In this document: positions 13,062-20,529 of the stretch, one piece after another
How positions within the stretch are numbered: position 1 is the first letter of the stretch
Layout: each line of letters opens with the position of its first letter
IMG/VR virus record: IMGVR_UViG_3300032213_002971
Span: 1-50,380 of that record
Reading direction: 5' to 3' (one strand)
Length of the DNA stretch: 50,380 nucleotides
Source: a virus
Position numbers and translations under genes: made by a program
Notes under the pieces: model-generated
Told to the model about the DNA's origin: nothing
What the model saw: only the letters and a program-made list of their open reading frames with translations
Databases searched by the model: none

Positions 13062-14045
13062 TTGGAGTTCATGGGAAAAGAATGGGACAAGCTCTCACGG
13101 AACCTTCTTCACCCTGACAGTAACGCAGATCAAAAACGCAAAGAGAAGTATGCGAGCGACTATCGCGGTCGGAGATCCAATCTTCCCGATCTAGGCGGTA
13201 CAGGTGAATATGGCGAAGCCATGCAAAAATGGCACGAGCAATGGTTGCGTGAATGCTTTCGTGTACTGAAGCCTGGTGGGTACCTACTCGCGTTTGGTGG
13301 ATCACGAACATACCACCGTCTTGCCGCTGCGGTTGAAGACGCTGGTCTTCAAGTTTGCGATCAAGTGATGTGGATCTATGGATCTGGATTTCCAAAATCA
13401 CTTAATGTTGGGAAAGCAATTGATCGCAATGCAGGTGCCGTTCGCAAAGTTGTTGGTTACAACGAGAACATAAATGTTTACGATAACCGGCACGCTTTTG
13501 GGGACAGCATGGTTGGAAAAGAATATTTGAAGTCGCAAATAACCGAACCTGCTACTGATGATGCAAAGAAGTGGGACGGTTGGGGTACGGCATTGAAGCC
13601 AGCACACGAACCAATTATTGTTGCTCGCAAACCAATATCAGATGGTAGTAACGACACGATTTCGCTTCGTGAAGGTATGGGGCGTTTTATCTATTGTGCC
13701 AAACCGAACAAGAACGAACGAAACGCTGGGCTCGATGGACTTCCCATAAAAAGACCTGACACGCGAACCACGAAGGGTATGGGCACGTTTGAGGAGAAGG
13801 GCGTGGCGGAACAGCGAAATCACCACCCAACCGTGAAGCCAATAGATTTGATGCGCCACCTGGTAAGACTTGTGACACCAGTAGATGGAACTGTTGTTGA
13901 TCCATTCCTTGGCTCCGGTACAACGGCCGTTGCGGCGATACTGGAAAAGCGTAATTGGATCGGTTGTGAAGTAACTGCAGATTATTACGAGATAATAGAC
14001 AAACGGATAATTTGGGCAAACAATAAGGTTGCCAATGCTGATTGA
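13062..14045 (+). CDS. DNA methyltransferase 1 (beta-class, N6-adenine/N4-cytosine), start missing
   Basis: Conventional start TTG 13062 gives 327 aa but would cut off the catalytic DPPY encoded just upstream at 13047-13058. The true protein must therefore begin further upstream (see 12924-13061). Motifs in order are DPPY then GLEFMGKEWD, ECFRVLKPGGYLLAFGG, DQVMWIYGSGFPKS, a variable region, HHPTVKPIDLMRHLV and the SAM-binding VVDPFLGSGTTAVAA. Motif IV before motif I defines the beta class. DPPY favours adenine-N6 methylation. First of three tandem paralogues, and overlaps the second by 11 nt. The product would mask restriction sites in phage DNA. Confidence 0.8.
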   Translation: MEFMGKEWDKLSRNLLHPDSNADQKRKEKYASDYRGRRSNLPDLGGTGEYGEAMQKWHEQWLRECFRVLKPGGYLLAFGGSRTYHRLAAAVEDAGLQVCDQVMWIYGSGFPKSLNVGKAIDRNAGAVRKVVGYNENINVYDNRHAFGDSMVGKEYLKSQITEPATDDAKKWDGWGTALKPAHEPIIVARKPISDGSNDTISLREGMGRFIYCAKPNKNERNAGLDGLPIKRPDTRTTKGMGTFEEKGVAEQRNHHPTVKPIDLMRHLVRLVTPVDGTVVDPFLGSGTTAVAAILEKRNWIGCEVTADYYEIIDKRIIWANNKVANAD

Positions 14046-14976
14046 AGGTGACTGCCGTGTCGGTATGCGACAAATACCCGAAGGAACAATTGATGCGATC
14101 GTTACGGATCCACCATACGGATTAGAGTTCATGGGTAAAGGCTGGGACGCACCGTGGAAATCAAGTGGCGATGTAATTGCCGATCCATCTAGCGTTGGCG
14201 GGTTTCAGGATGGTGCTGGGGGAAATCCTTTTTCGCGGAGCAGAATCAGGTACGGGCGAGGAAACGGTTTCCAGCAATGGTTCACGACTGTTGCAGATGA
14301 ATGTTTTCGCGTGCTGAAGCCAGGTGGTTTTATCGTTGCTTTTGGCGGAACCAGAATGTTCCATCGTCTTGTCTGTGCGGTGGAGGACGCTGGGTTTACT
14401 GTTCAGGATAATGCTATGTGGGTTTACGGTTCTGGGTTCCCTAAATCGCACAATGTTTACAAGTCGCTTTCAAAAGAGTTTGGCGAGGACTCTGAAATAG
14501 CCCAAAAGTGGAATGGCTGGGGCACAGCGCTAAAGCCCGCACAGGAGCCAATCCTTATAGCCACGAAAGGTATTCCAGGGAGCCTCCTCAACGGGAACAA
14601 AGTGATTTATTGCCCAAAGGTCGGTAAGGCAGAAAGAAACATTGGCTTGGATCATCTTGACGCCAAGAAACGTGCTGGTTTCGCGGGTGCTTTGCGAGCC
14701 GAAGAAGATCTTGACCCACTGAGTAGGAGATTTCTTTCGGAGCCAGTAAAGAATACGCACCCCACCGTAAAACCGATATCTTTGATGCAAGATCTCATCA
14801 ACCTTGTAACCAGCGAAGGTGAAACTGTATTGGATCCATTTCTTGGCTCTGGAACAACCGCAGTCGCAGCTGTTTTGAGTGGACGCAAATGGGTCGGTTG
14901 CGAGATGACCGACGAGTACATGCCAATAATCAATGGCCGACTAGCATGGGCTGAACAAATGAAAAGGGAGAAATAA
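14035..14976 (+). CDS. DNA methyltransferase 2 (beta-class, DPPY)
   Basis: 313 aa from ATG 14035, with AAGG 6 nt upstream; the TTG at 14029 is less likely. Motifs: DPPYGLEFMGKGWD near residue 25, ECFRVLKPGGFIVAFGGTR, NAMWVYGSGFPKS, THPTVKPISLMQDL and VLDPFLGSGTTAVAA near residue 260. Closely related to copies 1 and 3, but it carries a longer loop after DPPY and a shorter central target-recognition region. This suggests a different recognition sequence after tandem duplication. Uses S-adenosylmethionine and acts on phage DNA in the host cytoplasm. No partner restriction enzyme is adjacent, so it is probably an anti-restriction orphan. Confidence 0.88.
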   Translation: MLIEGDCRVGMRQIPEGTIDAIVTDPPYGLEFMGKGWDAPWKSSGDVIADPSSVGGFQDGAGGNPFSRSRIRYGRGNGFQQWFTTVADECFRVLKPGGFIVAFGGTRMFHRLVCAVEDAGFTVQDNAMWVYGSGFPKSHNVYKSLSKEFGEDSEIAQKWNGWGTALKPAQEPILIATKGIPGSLLNGNKVIYCPKVGKAERNIGLDHLDAKKRAGFAGALRAEEDLDPLSRRFLSEPVKNTHPTVKPISLMQDLINLVTSEGETVLDPFLGSGTTAVAAVLSGRKWVGCEMTDEYMPIINGRLAWAEQMKREK

Positions 14977-16131
14977 ATGCTTCTGCACGGTGACAACAGG
15001 CTTCGTCTTGGAGAAATTGCTGACAACAGTGTTGACTCAATTGTCACCGATCCGCCTTACGAGCTTGGCTTTATGGGCAAGGCATGGGATGGTTCAGGCA
15101 TTGCGTACGATGCGGAAATGTGGCGTCAATGTTTGCGAATTCTAAAGCCAGGTGGACACATATTGGCGTTCGGCAGCTCGAGAACATACCATCGGATAGC
15201 TTGTGCGATAGAGGATTCAGGATTTGAAATACGTGATCAGATCATGTGGATTTATGGTTCTGGATTCCCGAAGTCACTAAATGTCAGCAAGTCGCTCATC
15301 AAGCAGGACGAGAATGTTTCCAGTGCCGACGAGTGGGATGGTTGGGGTACTGCGCTCAAGCCAGCACATGAGCCGATAGTGGTCGCCAGAAAGCCACTTG
15401 ATGGGACCGTAGCAAAGAATGTTGTCCAGTGGGGAACTGGTGCGATAAACATAGATGCTTGCCGGATTGGATACGAAGACGGCGAAGTTGACTTTGACCG
15501 CAAACAAAGACAACAGCATTCCGATGGTGCGGTAGAGGGATCATTCGGGGCAGCATCGTTGATTGGAACCGAGATAGCAACCTACAAAGAGGGCGGTCGC
15601 TGGCCAGCAAATGTTATCCACGATGGATCCGAAGAAGTTGTAAGTCTTTTCCCTAACAGCAAAGGCGGCGCATACCCTGCCAAGCGTGGACAGTCCGTAA
15701 ATACAACGTTCGCCAGTGGGCAAGAAACCGAAGGCGGATTCCGTGCGATGGGTGATAGTGGCTCGGCAGCACGATTCTTTTACTGCGCAAAATCATCTTC
15801 TGCCGAAAGGAATACAGGTCTAGATCACCTTGAGGCTGTTCCGGCAGGTGGAATGAAAGGGCGAAATGATGGTTCGCTTGGTTCCGTAACGATGTCGCAG
15901 AATCATCACCCAACCGTTAAGCCAATATCGCTTATGCGCTATTTGGTTAAATTGGTAACACCGAAGGGTGGCACTGTTCTTGACCCGTTCTTGGGTTCAG
16001 GTAGTACAGCAGTTGCTGCGATACTTGAGGAATGTAGTTGGATCGGATGTGAGATTACCGACGAATATATTCCGATTATTGAGGCTCGTGTCTCCCACGC
16101 GCTTGCTCAAAAAGAAACAATTCAGCTTTAG
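14977..16131 (+). CDS. DNA methyltransferase 3 (beta-class, DPPY)
   Basis: 384 aa, with the ATG directly after the TAA of copy 2 and GGGAG 6 nt upstream. DPPY at residues 25-28, CLRILKPGGHILAFGSSRTY, IMWIYGSGFPKS, HHPTVKPISLMRYLV and VLDPFLGSGSTAVAA near the C-terminus. Compared with copies 1 and 2 it keeps a ~100-residue central insertion (INIDACRIGYEDG, RWPANVIHDGSEEV, ARFFYCAKSS). This is the usual form in phages and probably the ancestral target-recognition domain. The last 56 nt overlap a convergent small gene. Confidence 0.88.
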   Translation: MLLHGDNRLRLGEIADNSVDSIVTDPPYELGFMGKAWDGSGIAYDAEMWRQCLRILKPGGHILAFGSSRTYHRIACAIEDSGFEIRDQIMWIYGSGFPKSLNVSKSLIKQDENVSSADEWDGWGTALKPAHEPIVVARKPLDGTVAKNVVQWGTGAINIDACRIGYEDGEVDFDRKQRQQHSDGAVEGSFGAASLIGTEIATYKEGGRWPANVIHDGSEEVVSLFPNSKGGAYPAKRGQSVNTTFASGQETEGGFRAMGDSGSAARFFYCAKSSSAERNTGLDHLEAVPAGGMKGRNDGSLGSVTMSQNHHPTVKPISLMRYLVKLVTPKGGTVLDPFLGSGSTAVAAILEECSWIGCEITDEYIPIIEARVSHALAQKETIQL

Positions 16132-16243
16132 CGTTCGCCAACTCTAGTTTTAGGCGCACTATTTCTTTTGCATAGTTATCAAGGCGTAAATAGAGCTCAT
16201 CTAGGCTCATAGCACGACCTTCACTCGGTTCATGGTTATTCAT
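16076..16243 (-). CDS. 55-aa coiled-coil protein downstream of the C5 methyltransferase
   Basis: ATG 16243 overlaps the C5-methyltransferase stop by 8 nt (ATGAATAA), the same overlap type as used in the head operon. The product is a single long amphipathic helix (SLDELYLRLDNYAKEIVRL, then KLELANAKAELFLFEQ) with charged ends. It runs 56 nt into the 3' end of the convergent methyltransferase 3 gene. Function unknown. Coupling suggests an accessory to the C5 methyltransferase. Confidence 0.5.
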   Translation of the reverse strand: MNNHEPSEGRAMSLDELYLRLDNYAKEIVRLKLELANAKAELFLFEQARGRHEPQ

Positions 16244-17972
16244 TGACAAGATCCATTAGCTGCTTGCCAACCCATTGAGCAACTGGTGAAGCAACTCCGT
16301 TGCCACATTGCTTGTAGCGATGCGAATCGGGCTGAATGGTTCCATCGGCGCGATACTTTGTGTGGTCATCGGGCCATCCCATCAGCCTCTCGCATTCAAG
16401 TGGCGTGAGCCGACGTACTGCCATCTCGGGCTCACTGTTATGCATCTGTATGTGTGGCTCGTTATCTCCACGACGAGACTCCGCACGAAGGGTTGGCACG
16501 GTTCCTTCCCAGACACCACCTCCCAGACGAACCATTGTTCCAGGTTGAAATACGGTAGGTTCCTCAATCGGTTGTGCAACAAAGTCGGATGAGTCGCGGC
16601 CGACGCGAAGCGACTGGGAGATCCCGCTTGTATTTATGCTCTGGTTGTATCCGTCATACTGGATCGGTTCGTTATTAGGTAGCACCGTTTGGGAGACAGC
16701 GTGAACATCGGTTGATGTGAGTGTAAACATCGGACCGTCTTCTTCGGTGTAGCCCTTTCCTGCCGGACCGTTGTGGTCTTGGCGACCGATCACATTCCCC
16801 TGAATCCCATAGGCGACTGCAGGGTGATCAACGGATTTGATGGTTGGCGATATGTTGTCATTGACGGTTGCGCTTCGTCCGAATGTTGAATCAAACGAAT
16901 AGAAAACAGACTGAGCACCAGTTTGATCTATCGTGTACGAGGGGGCGCCATCTTCCCCGACACCAAGACCGTTCTGATGTTTCTCTATGTCGCGACCGTC
17001 CTGAATCGGAACAACCACTGCAGGGGTGTTCCCACCACCTGTTCCCATTCGTGCCGCAAGAGTCGGGCTAACACCATCAAACATTCTTACGCCGTCTTGC
17101 CTGTGGCTTGGGTCAAAAAACAGCGGTTCGGTTATTAGTGTTTCACTTCCGCCACCTAAGTCACCACCGTTAGAGCGCAGGGTTCCAACACCTTCGGTGT
17201 AGTTGGCAAATGACGAAGGAGTGAATCCCTCAACAACCATATGACCAGAACTTACATCCTGATTTACTACGGTTCCGTGGTGGTAGATGCTTGCTCCGAT
17301 TGCGTTGACGATTGCGTCATCTGCTCCAGTGCCTTCTGTAAGCGTGGTGGAAGCAACTTTCCTCTTCGGTTTGCTCTTCTTAGGATCCCCTGGCACGCTT
17401 TCGGCGACAGGTAGTAACGGGGTTGGACATTTTGCGGCGATTCCAGAATCAAAGACAGCGACGACGAAACAGCGGCGTCGCCTTTGGGGCACTCCAAAGT
17501 GCTGAGCGTCCAACAAGGCCCATTCAATTGCCACCGCCCCTGCTTTGGCCATTTCATCGAGGACGCTCCCGAAATCCAAACCTCTGTTGGAAGAGAGTGC
17601 TCCTGCGACGTTCTCCCAAATAGAGAACTTTGGGTATTTTCCATTAGTTTCCTCCCGTATTTCTTTTATGATTCTGATACCTTCGTGAAATAAACCTGAT
17701 CGTTCACCGTCAAGACCTTTTCGCCTTCCGGCAACACTGAGATCCTGACAGGGACTTCCCCACGCAACAACATCAATGACGGGTGCGTGCTCAAGGACAT
17801 ACTTGCCTGTGAGGGTTGATACATCGTCCCACTTGGGAACGGTTGGCCAATGATGCGCAAGTATGTTGTTTGCGTTTTTGTCCCACTCACACTGGAACGC
17901 TGTTTGCATTCCAGCATTCTCGAGACCCATATCAAATCCGCCAACGCCAGAAAAAAGACTGAGAACTTTCAT
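16236..17972 (-). CDS. dcm: C5-cytosine DNA methyltransferase
   Basis: 578 aa. All main motifs are present: I (LSLFSGVGGFDMGLENAG), IV with the catalytic Cys (GSPCQDLSVAGRRKG), VI (ENVAG), VIII (PQRRRRCFVVA), then IX-X (RRLTPLECERLMGWP and QCGNGVASPVAQW). The stretch between VIII and IX is unusually long (about 300 residues) and Gly/Thr/Asp-rich, so it may hold more than one target-recognition segment, as in multispecific phage enzymes. It transfers methyl groups to cytosine C5, protecting phage DNA from restriction. The leaderless start at 17972 is 6 nt behind TATGCT, with an operator-like palindrome beside it. Confidence 0.92.
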   Translation of the reverse strand: MKVLSLFSGVGGFDMGLENAGMQTAFQCEWDKNANNILAHHWPTVPKWDDVSTLTGKYVLEHAPVIDVVAWGSPCQDLSVAGRRKGLDGERSGLFHEGIRIIKEIREETNGKYPKFSIWENVAGALSSNRGLDFGSVLDEMAKAGAVAIEWALLDAQHFGVPQRRRRCFVVAVFDSGIAAKCPTPLLPVAESVPGDPKKSKPKRKVASTTLTEGTGADDAIVNAIGASIYHHGTVVNQDVSSGHMVVEGFTPSSFANYTEGVGTLRSNGGDLGGGSETLITEPLFFDPSHRQDGVRMFDGVSPTLAARMGTGGGNTPAVVVPIQDGRDIEKHQNGLGVGEDGAPSYTIDQTGAQSVFYSFDSTFGRSATVNDNISPTIKSVDHPAVAYGIQGNVIGRQDHNGPAGKGYTEEDGPMFTLTSTDVHAVSQTVLPNNEPIQYDGYNQSINTSGISQSLRVGRDSSDFVAQPIEEPTVFQPGTMVRLGGGVWEGTVPTLRAESRRGDNEPHIQMHNSEPEMAVRRLTPLECERLMGWPDDHTKYRADGTIQPDSHRYKQCGNGVASPVAQWVGKQLMDLVNE

Positions 17973-17978
17973 ATACGC

Positions 17979-17999
17979 AGCATAGCACGATTCCGTGCT
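17979..17999 (-). promoter_or_regulatory. Promoter -10 with adjoining palindromic operator for the C5 methyltransferase
   Basis: Minus-strand TATGCT (17979-17984) is 6 nt from the ATG. AGCACG (17984-17989) and CGTGCT (17994-17999) form a perfect 6-bp inverted repeat with a 4-nt centre that abuts the -10 box. A repressor bound there would block transcription. Autoregulation by the methyltransferase is possible because some C5 enzymes repress their own promoters. Confidence 0.5.
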
Positions 18000-18005
18000 T
18001 ATTTC

Positions 18006-18203
18006 CTACTTTTGGGTGTTGCGAGGGCTGCTTGTGTCGCCTACCGATTTATAGAGGCCCCCGATGGTTCCCATGCTTTTCGTCATTCCGTCAGAGATCC
18101 GAATGCGCTTGACCTCGCGTGTGAGTGCGGTTACTTCTGCACTTAGCTCTAGTACCTGTTTCCGTAGATCGGCAATAACTAAATCAAGTCTGTCTTCTGA
18201 CAT
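18006..18203 (-). CDS. 65-aa coiled-coil protein
   Basis: ATG 18203 has GAGGG 4 nt upstream. Residues 3-34 form a clear heptad-repeat helix (LDLVIADLRKQVLELSAEV, then TALTREVKRIR), followed by a flexible Gly/Ser/Thr tail. Last gene of the phosphatase-deacetylase operon, 15 nt after the deacetylase stop. Probably an oligomerising adaptor. Function unknown. Confidence 0.6.
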   Translation of the reverse strand: MSEDRLDLVIADLRKQVLELSAEVTALTREVKRIRISDGMTKSMGTIGGLYKSVGDTSSPRNTQK

Positions 18204-18218
18204 TTTTCCCTCGTTGTC

Positions 18219-19097
18219 TTACGCCCAGGCTTCCAGTGTATATCTATGCCACCTTACAACATCGCCCATTGTTTTGTTGCCCCATGTGTATCCACCTGCC
18301 AATGCGAATACACCAGTTTTTGCAGAGCTATCAATAAACGACCTAACCATTCTTTCGCGTGCGATAATCTGTTCCTCGGAAACCCCAGAGTTGAGGGGAT
18401 CCATGCCGGCGTTGTAGATGACCAAATCGTAAAGATGATTTATTTCGGTTGCGTAGTCCAATGTTCGTTCAATATCGTCCAAATACTTGTCGGGTGTTGT
18501 CTGTGTGAACATATCCATGCCCATTGGATCCCAGACATCAAACGGCGATACCGTCACATCAACATGGGTCACCTTTTTGTGCATATCTAGCGTTGTAAGC
18601 ATTTCGTTCGTCCCACCCCCACCGTGGGCGTCAAAGTCCACTATGAGCGTTCTACGGCCATTAGCGACCGCCTCAAGGGCTCCTACAACCAGCCCGTTGA
18701 AGGTGCAGAAGCCAGATCCATGATTAGTTGAGGCATGGTGCAGACCTGATGAAAGACTTCCCGCCAAACCGCCTGTTCTGGCGACCGTACTTACAGCCGC
18801 CACGATTCCGCTGTTCTGCGCAACAGCCATATGGTAGATATTTGGATCCCAATCAAAGCCGTTGCTTTCGGCAACGAATCTAGGTGTACCCGTTTTTACG
18901 GCATCAACATATTTCGGACCGTGAGCTTTGCGGATCCTATGTTTTGTCGCCTTCTCAAATTCGGATGGGTCGCGAACGACCACACCCTCAATTGGGTCAT
19001 CAACCAAAGATTGATATATGTGTTGCGACTTCCGTGTTGTATCAAATGCGTATTTAGCGGATACATATGTGTCGTTATAGAAAACTGTTGTTGCCAA
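18219..19097 (-). CDS. Histone-deacetylase-fold (arginase/HDAC superfamily) amidohydrolase
   Basis: 292 aa. Key HDAC residues are all visible: the His dyad in SSGLHHASTNHGSGFC (H120/H121 and H126), zinc ligands D156 and H158 in VDFDAHGGGGT and D233 in YNAGMDPLNSG, and the catalytic Tyr270 in AGGYTWG. Family members deacetylate lysines (HDAC, AcuC) or polyamines (AphA type), or act on acetylated small molecules. The start is TTG 19097, 6 nt after the phosphatase stop, so translation is coupled. In a phage it could remove acetyl marks from host or phage proteins, or act on acetylpolyamines. It is slightly shorter than typical HDACs but looks catalytically intact. Confidence 0.88.
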   Translation of the reverse strand: MATTVFYNDTYVSAKYAFDTTRKSQHIYQSLVDDPIEGVVVRDPSEFEKATKHRIRKAHGPKYVDAVKTGTPRFVAESNGFDWDPNIYHMAVAQNSGIVAAVSTVARTGGLAGSLSSGLHHASTNHGSGFCTFNGLVVGALEAVANGRRTLIVDFDAHGGGGTNEMLTTLDMHKKVTHVDVTVSPFDVWDPMGMDMFTQTTPDKYLDDIERTLDYATEINHLYDLVIYNAGMDPLNSGVSEEQIIARERMVRSFIDSSAKTGVFALAGGYTWGNKTMGDVVRWHRYTLEAWA

Positions 19098-19103
19098 GGC
19101 TAT

Positions 19104-19646
19104 TTAGTTCCAATTCTGATAGTCGTTTAGTATTTCCAAAAGGTCTAGATCAAACATTTCCTCTAGATATTTCACTACGAGCAAGTTTGGGATAAATGGT
19201 CGTATTTGTTTTCTCCCAATAAACGTGTCAAACGGGTGCTGTGCTAGTAGCTCCTGAATCGCCATTTCGGGATCTAATCCACGGGCGATAGCAATACCCC
19301 AGGCAGTAGATGTTGAACGTGACATTCCAGCATGGCAGTGAACCAGCAGATCGTCCTGCTCGGCGCCCCAAAGAACCAAATCGTTTATCTGTTCGTATTG
19401 CGGTGCGCTGGGTGATTTTATTGTGGTGTCGCCAAACTTGAAAACGCGGTGGTTTTTGTGACCCCAGTCGCATTCCCGTTCGTTTGGGCCCGCACTGATC
19501 ACGGACTTGTATTCGTGGCATACCGCAGCAGCCTCCTCAATGTTCCGTACGACCGGAATTTGGACACCCGAAATCAGCCGTGGGGCAGCGTAGGACGCCG
19601 AATCCTTCGGTCGGTGGGTATGCGAAACAGGGGTTTTAGTAGCCAT
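19104..19646 (-). CDS. Cysteine-dependent phosphatase (dual-specificity / tyrosine phosphatase family)
   Basis: 180 aa from ATG 19646, with GGAG 6 nt upstream; the frame is open to 19757 but without a site. The CX5R signature is VHCHAGMSRSTSTAWG (Cys104, Arg110). A DTTIKSPS loop before it may supply the general-acid Asp (D73). This is the architecture of dual-specificity or atypical tyrosine phosphatases, which dephosphorylate proteins, nucleotides or phosphoinositides. It heads an operon with the HDAC-fold enzyme and a coiled-coil protein. Kinase-like domains are encoded in the head operon of the same phage. Confidence 0.85.
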   Translation of the reverse strand: MATKTPVSHTHRPKDSASYAAPRLISGVQIPVVRNIEEAAAVCHEYKSVISAGPNERECDWGHKNHRVFKFGDTTIKSPSAPQYEQINDLVLWGAEQDDLLVHCHAGMSRSTSTAWGIAIARGLDPEMAIQELLAQHPFDTFIGRKQIRPFIPNLLVVKYLEEMFDLDLLEILNDYQNWN

Positions 19647-19680
19647 TTTTATCTCCAATAGGTTTATTTGTGTACATGTA

Positions 19681-19709
19681 ATACTAGCCAGTAACCCCAC
19701 TGAAAGCAA
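19681..19709 (-). promoter_or_regulatory. Sigma-A promoter for the phosphatase operon
   Basis: On the minus strand TTGCTT (+ 19704-19709), 17-nt spacer, TAGTAT (+ 19681-19686). This leaves a leader of about 28 nt with a GGAG ribosome site before ATG 19646. Confidence 0.7.
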
Positions 19710-19736
19710 CCCCCTGAAAAGTATGAATAAATAGGG

Positions 19737-19765
19737 TTGATTAATGTGACCCCCCACGGTAGGTT
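19737..19765 (+). promoter_or_regulatory. Sigma-A promoter for the 19809 gene
   Basis: TTGATT (19737-19742), 17-nt spacer, TAGGTT (19760-19765), start near 19772. It is divergent from the phosphatase promoter, with about 28 nt between the two -35 boxes. The leader carries an AAGGAAGG ribosome site. Confidence 0.65.
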
Positions 19766-19808
19766 AACTAATGCCACAAGGCACCTACATAAACAAGGAA
19801 GGTAAACT

Positions 19809-20051
19809 ATGAAGATCACCACTTATGAAACGGTGAAACAAGCCTCAAAGGGTCCGCGAGGACGCGCCCCATTGCCCGCATCTGAGAAGGCGCGTCGCAT
19901 GGAATTGCGAAAGTTGCGTGTACGCCGTCGTGCGGAAGCCACACGTCGTGCCCACTATGTGCTCCAACACAAATACCCCGAGGAATTCGCCGTTGTATTC
20001 AACGAAGAGTTTGATCGGTTGTCCGAGGATTCGCGTTACAGCAGCATTTAG
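19809..20051 (+). CDS. Small basic helical protein
   Basis: 80 aa. A Lys/Arg-rich first half (GPRGRAPLPASEKARRMEL, then RKLRVRRRAEATRRAH) is followed by a more acidic C-terminal helix (YPEEFAVVFNEEFDRLSED). Its strong Shine-Dalgarno (GGAAGG, 19797-19802), own promoter and own terminator mark it as an independently controlled gene. Probably nucleic-acid or ribosome binding. No family recognised. Confidence 0.7.
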   Translation: MKITTYETVKQASKGPRGRAPLPASEKARRMELRKLRVRRRAEATRRAHYVLQHKYPEEFAVVFNEEFDRLSEDSRYSSI

Positions 20052-20080
20052 CCATTTCGGCAAGTATTGTTTCTATATGA

Positions 20081-20110
20081 AACGGGCGGTGGGAAACCAT
20101 CGCCCGTTTT
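20081..20110 (+). terminator. Strong rho-independent terminator with GAAA tetraloop
   Basis: AACGGGCGGTGG (20081-20092) pairs with CCATCGCCCGTT (20097-20108) through 12 bp (one G-T wobble), capped by a GAAA tetraloop and followed by a T4 run (20107-20110). Confidence 0.88.
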
Positions 20111-20114
20111 GTTA

Positions 20115-20120
20115 TATATT
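20115..20120 (+). promoter_or_regulatory. -10 box of leaderless promoter immediately after terminator
   Basis: TATATT ends 5 nt before ATG 20126. It begins 4 nt after the terminator T-run, so terminator and promoter are back to back. Confidence 0.55.
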
Positions 20121-20125
20121 GGCTT

Positions 20126-20434
20126 ATGCCAGAATACCTGTTTGGGAACATAGAGTTTCACAGAGCCGACCGAACGCCGTGCATAATTTGTGGGCATCCA
20201 ACCAGTGATTGCACCGCCGAAACACACAACAAGCAAGAACCGCTTGATGGCAAGAAACACAAAGTTATTGGTGTCGGTTTGTTTTCATCGCTAGATGAAC
20301 GAACTATGCATTTAGTGGAACAAGATATATGGGCCGATGTACAAGTAAACAGTGAACTAACAAAGAAAATTTTACTTTACAGAAAAGGTCAGAACATAAC
20401 TCTGCAACAAGCCCGCGAAGCCGGTTTGATTTAA
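20126..20434 (+). CDS. Conserved phage protein with Cys/His motif, unknown function
   Basis: 102 aa. An N-terminal CIICGHPTSDC element looks like a zinc knuckle. The remainder ends VLLYRKGQNITLQQAREAGL, a pattern I have seen in conserved actinophage hypotheticals. No enzymatic motif. Leaderless start at 20126. It precedes the RNR gene by 95 nt without an overlapping transcript signal, and this gap shows no gene. Confidence 0.65.
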   Translation: MPEYLFGNIEFHRADRTPCIICGHPTSDCTAETHNKQEPLDGKKHKVIGVGLFSSLDERTMHLVEQDIWADVQVNSELTKKILLYRKGQNITLQQAREAGLI

Positions 20435-20529
20435 TTTCTTTAGTAATTATTCTTTTCACGGATTTCAGGACTGCGGGAACCGTAAGGTAAACTGGTCAAT
20501 CCTAGAAACGCCAAGTGAAAGGCTTACAC

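Noticed and set aside
17267-17644. 125-aa leftward ORF within the C5 methyltransferase
   Set aside because: Alternative frame of a clear methyltransferase gene with all catalytic motifs.
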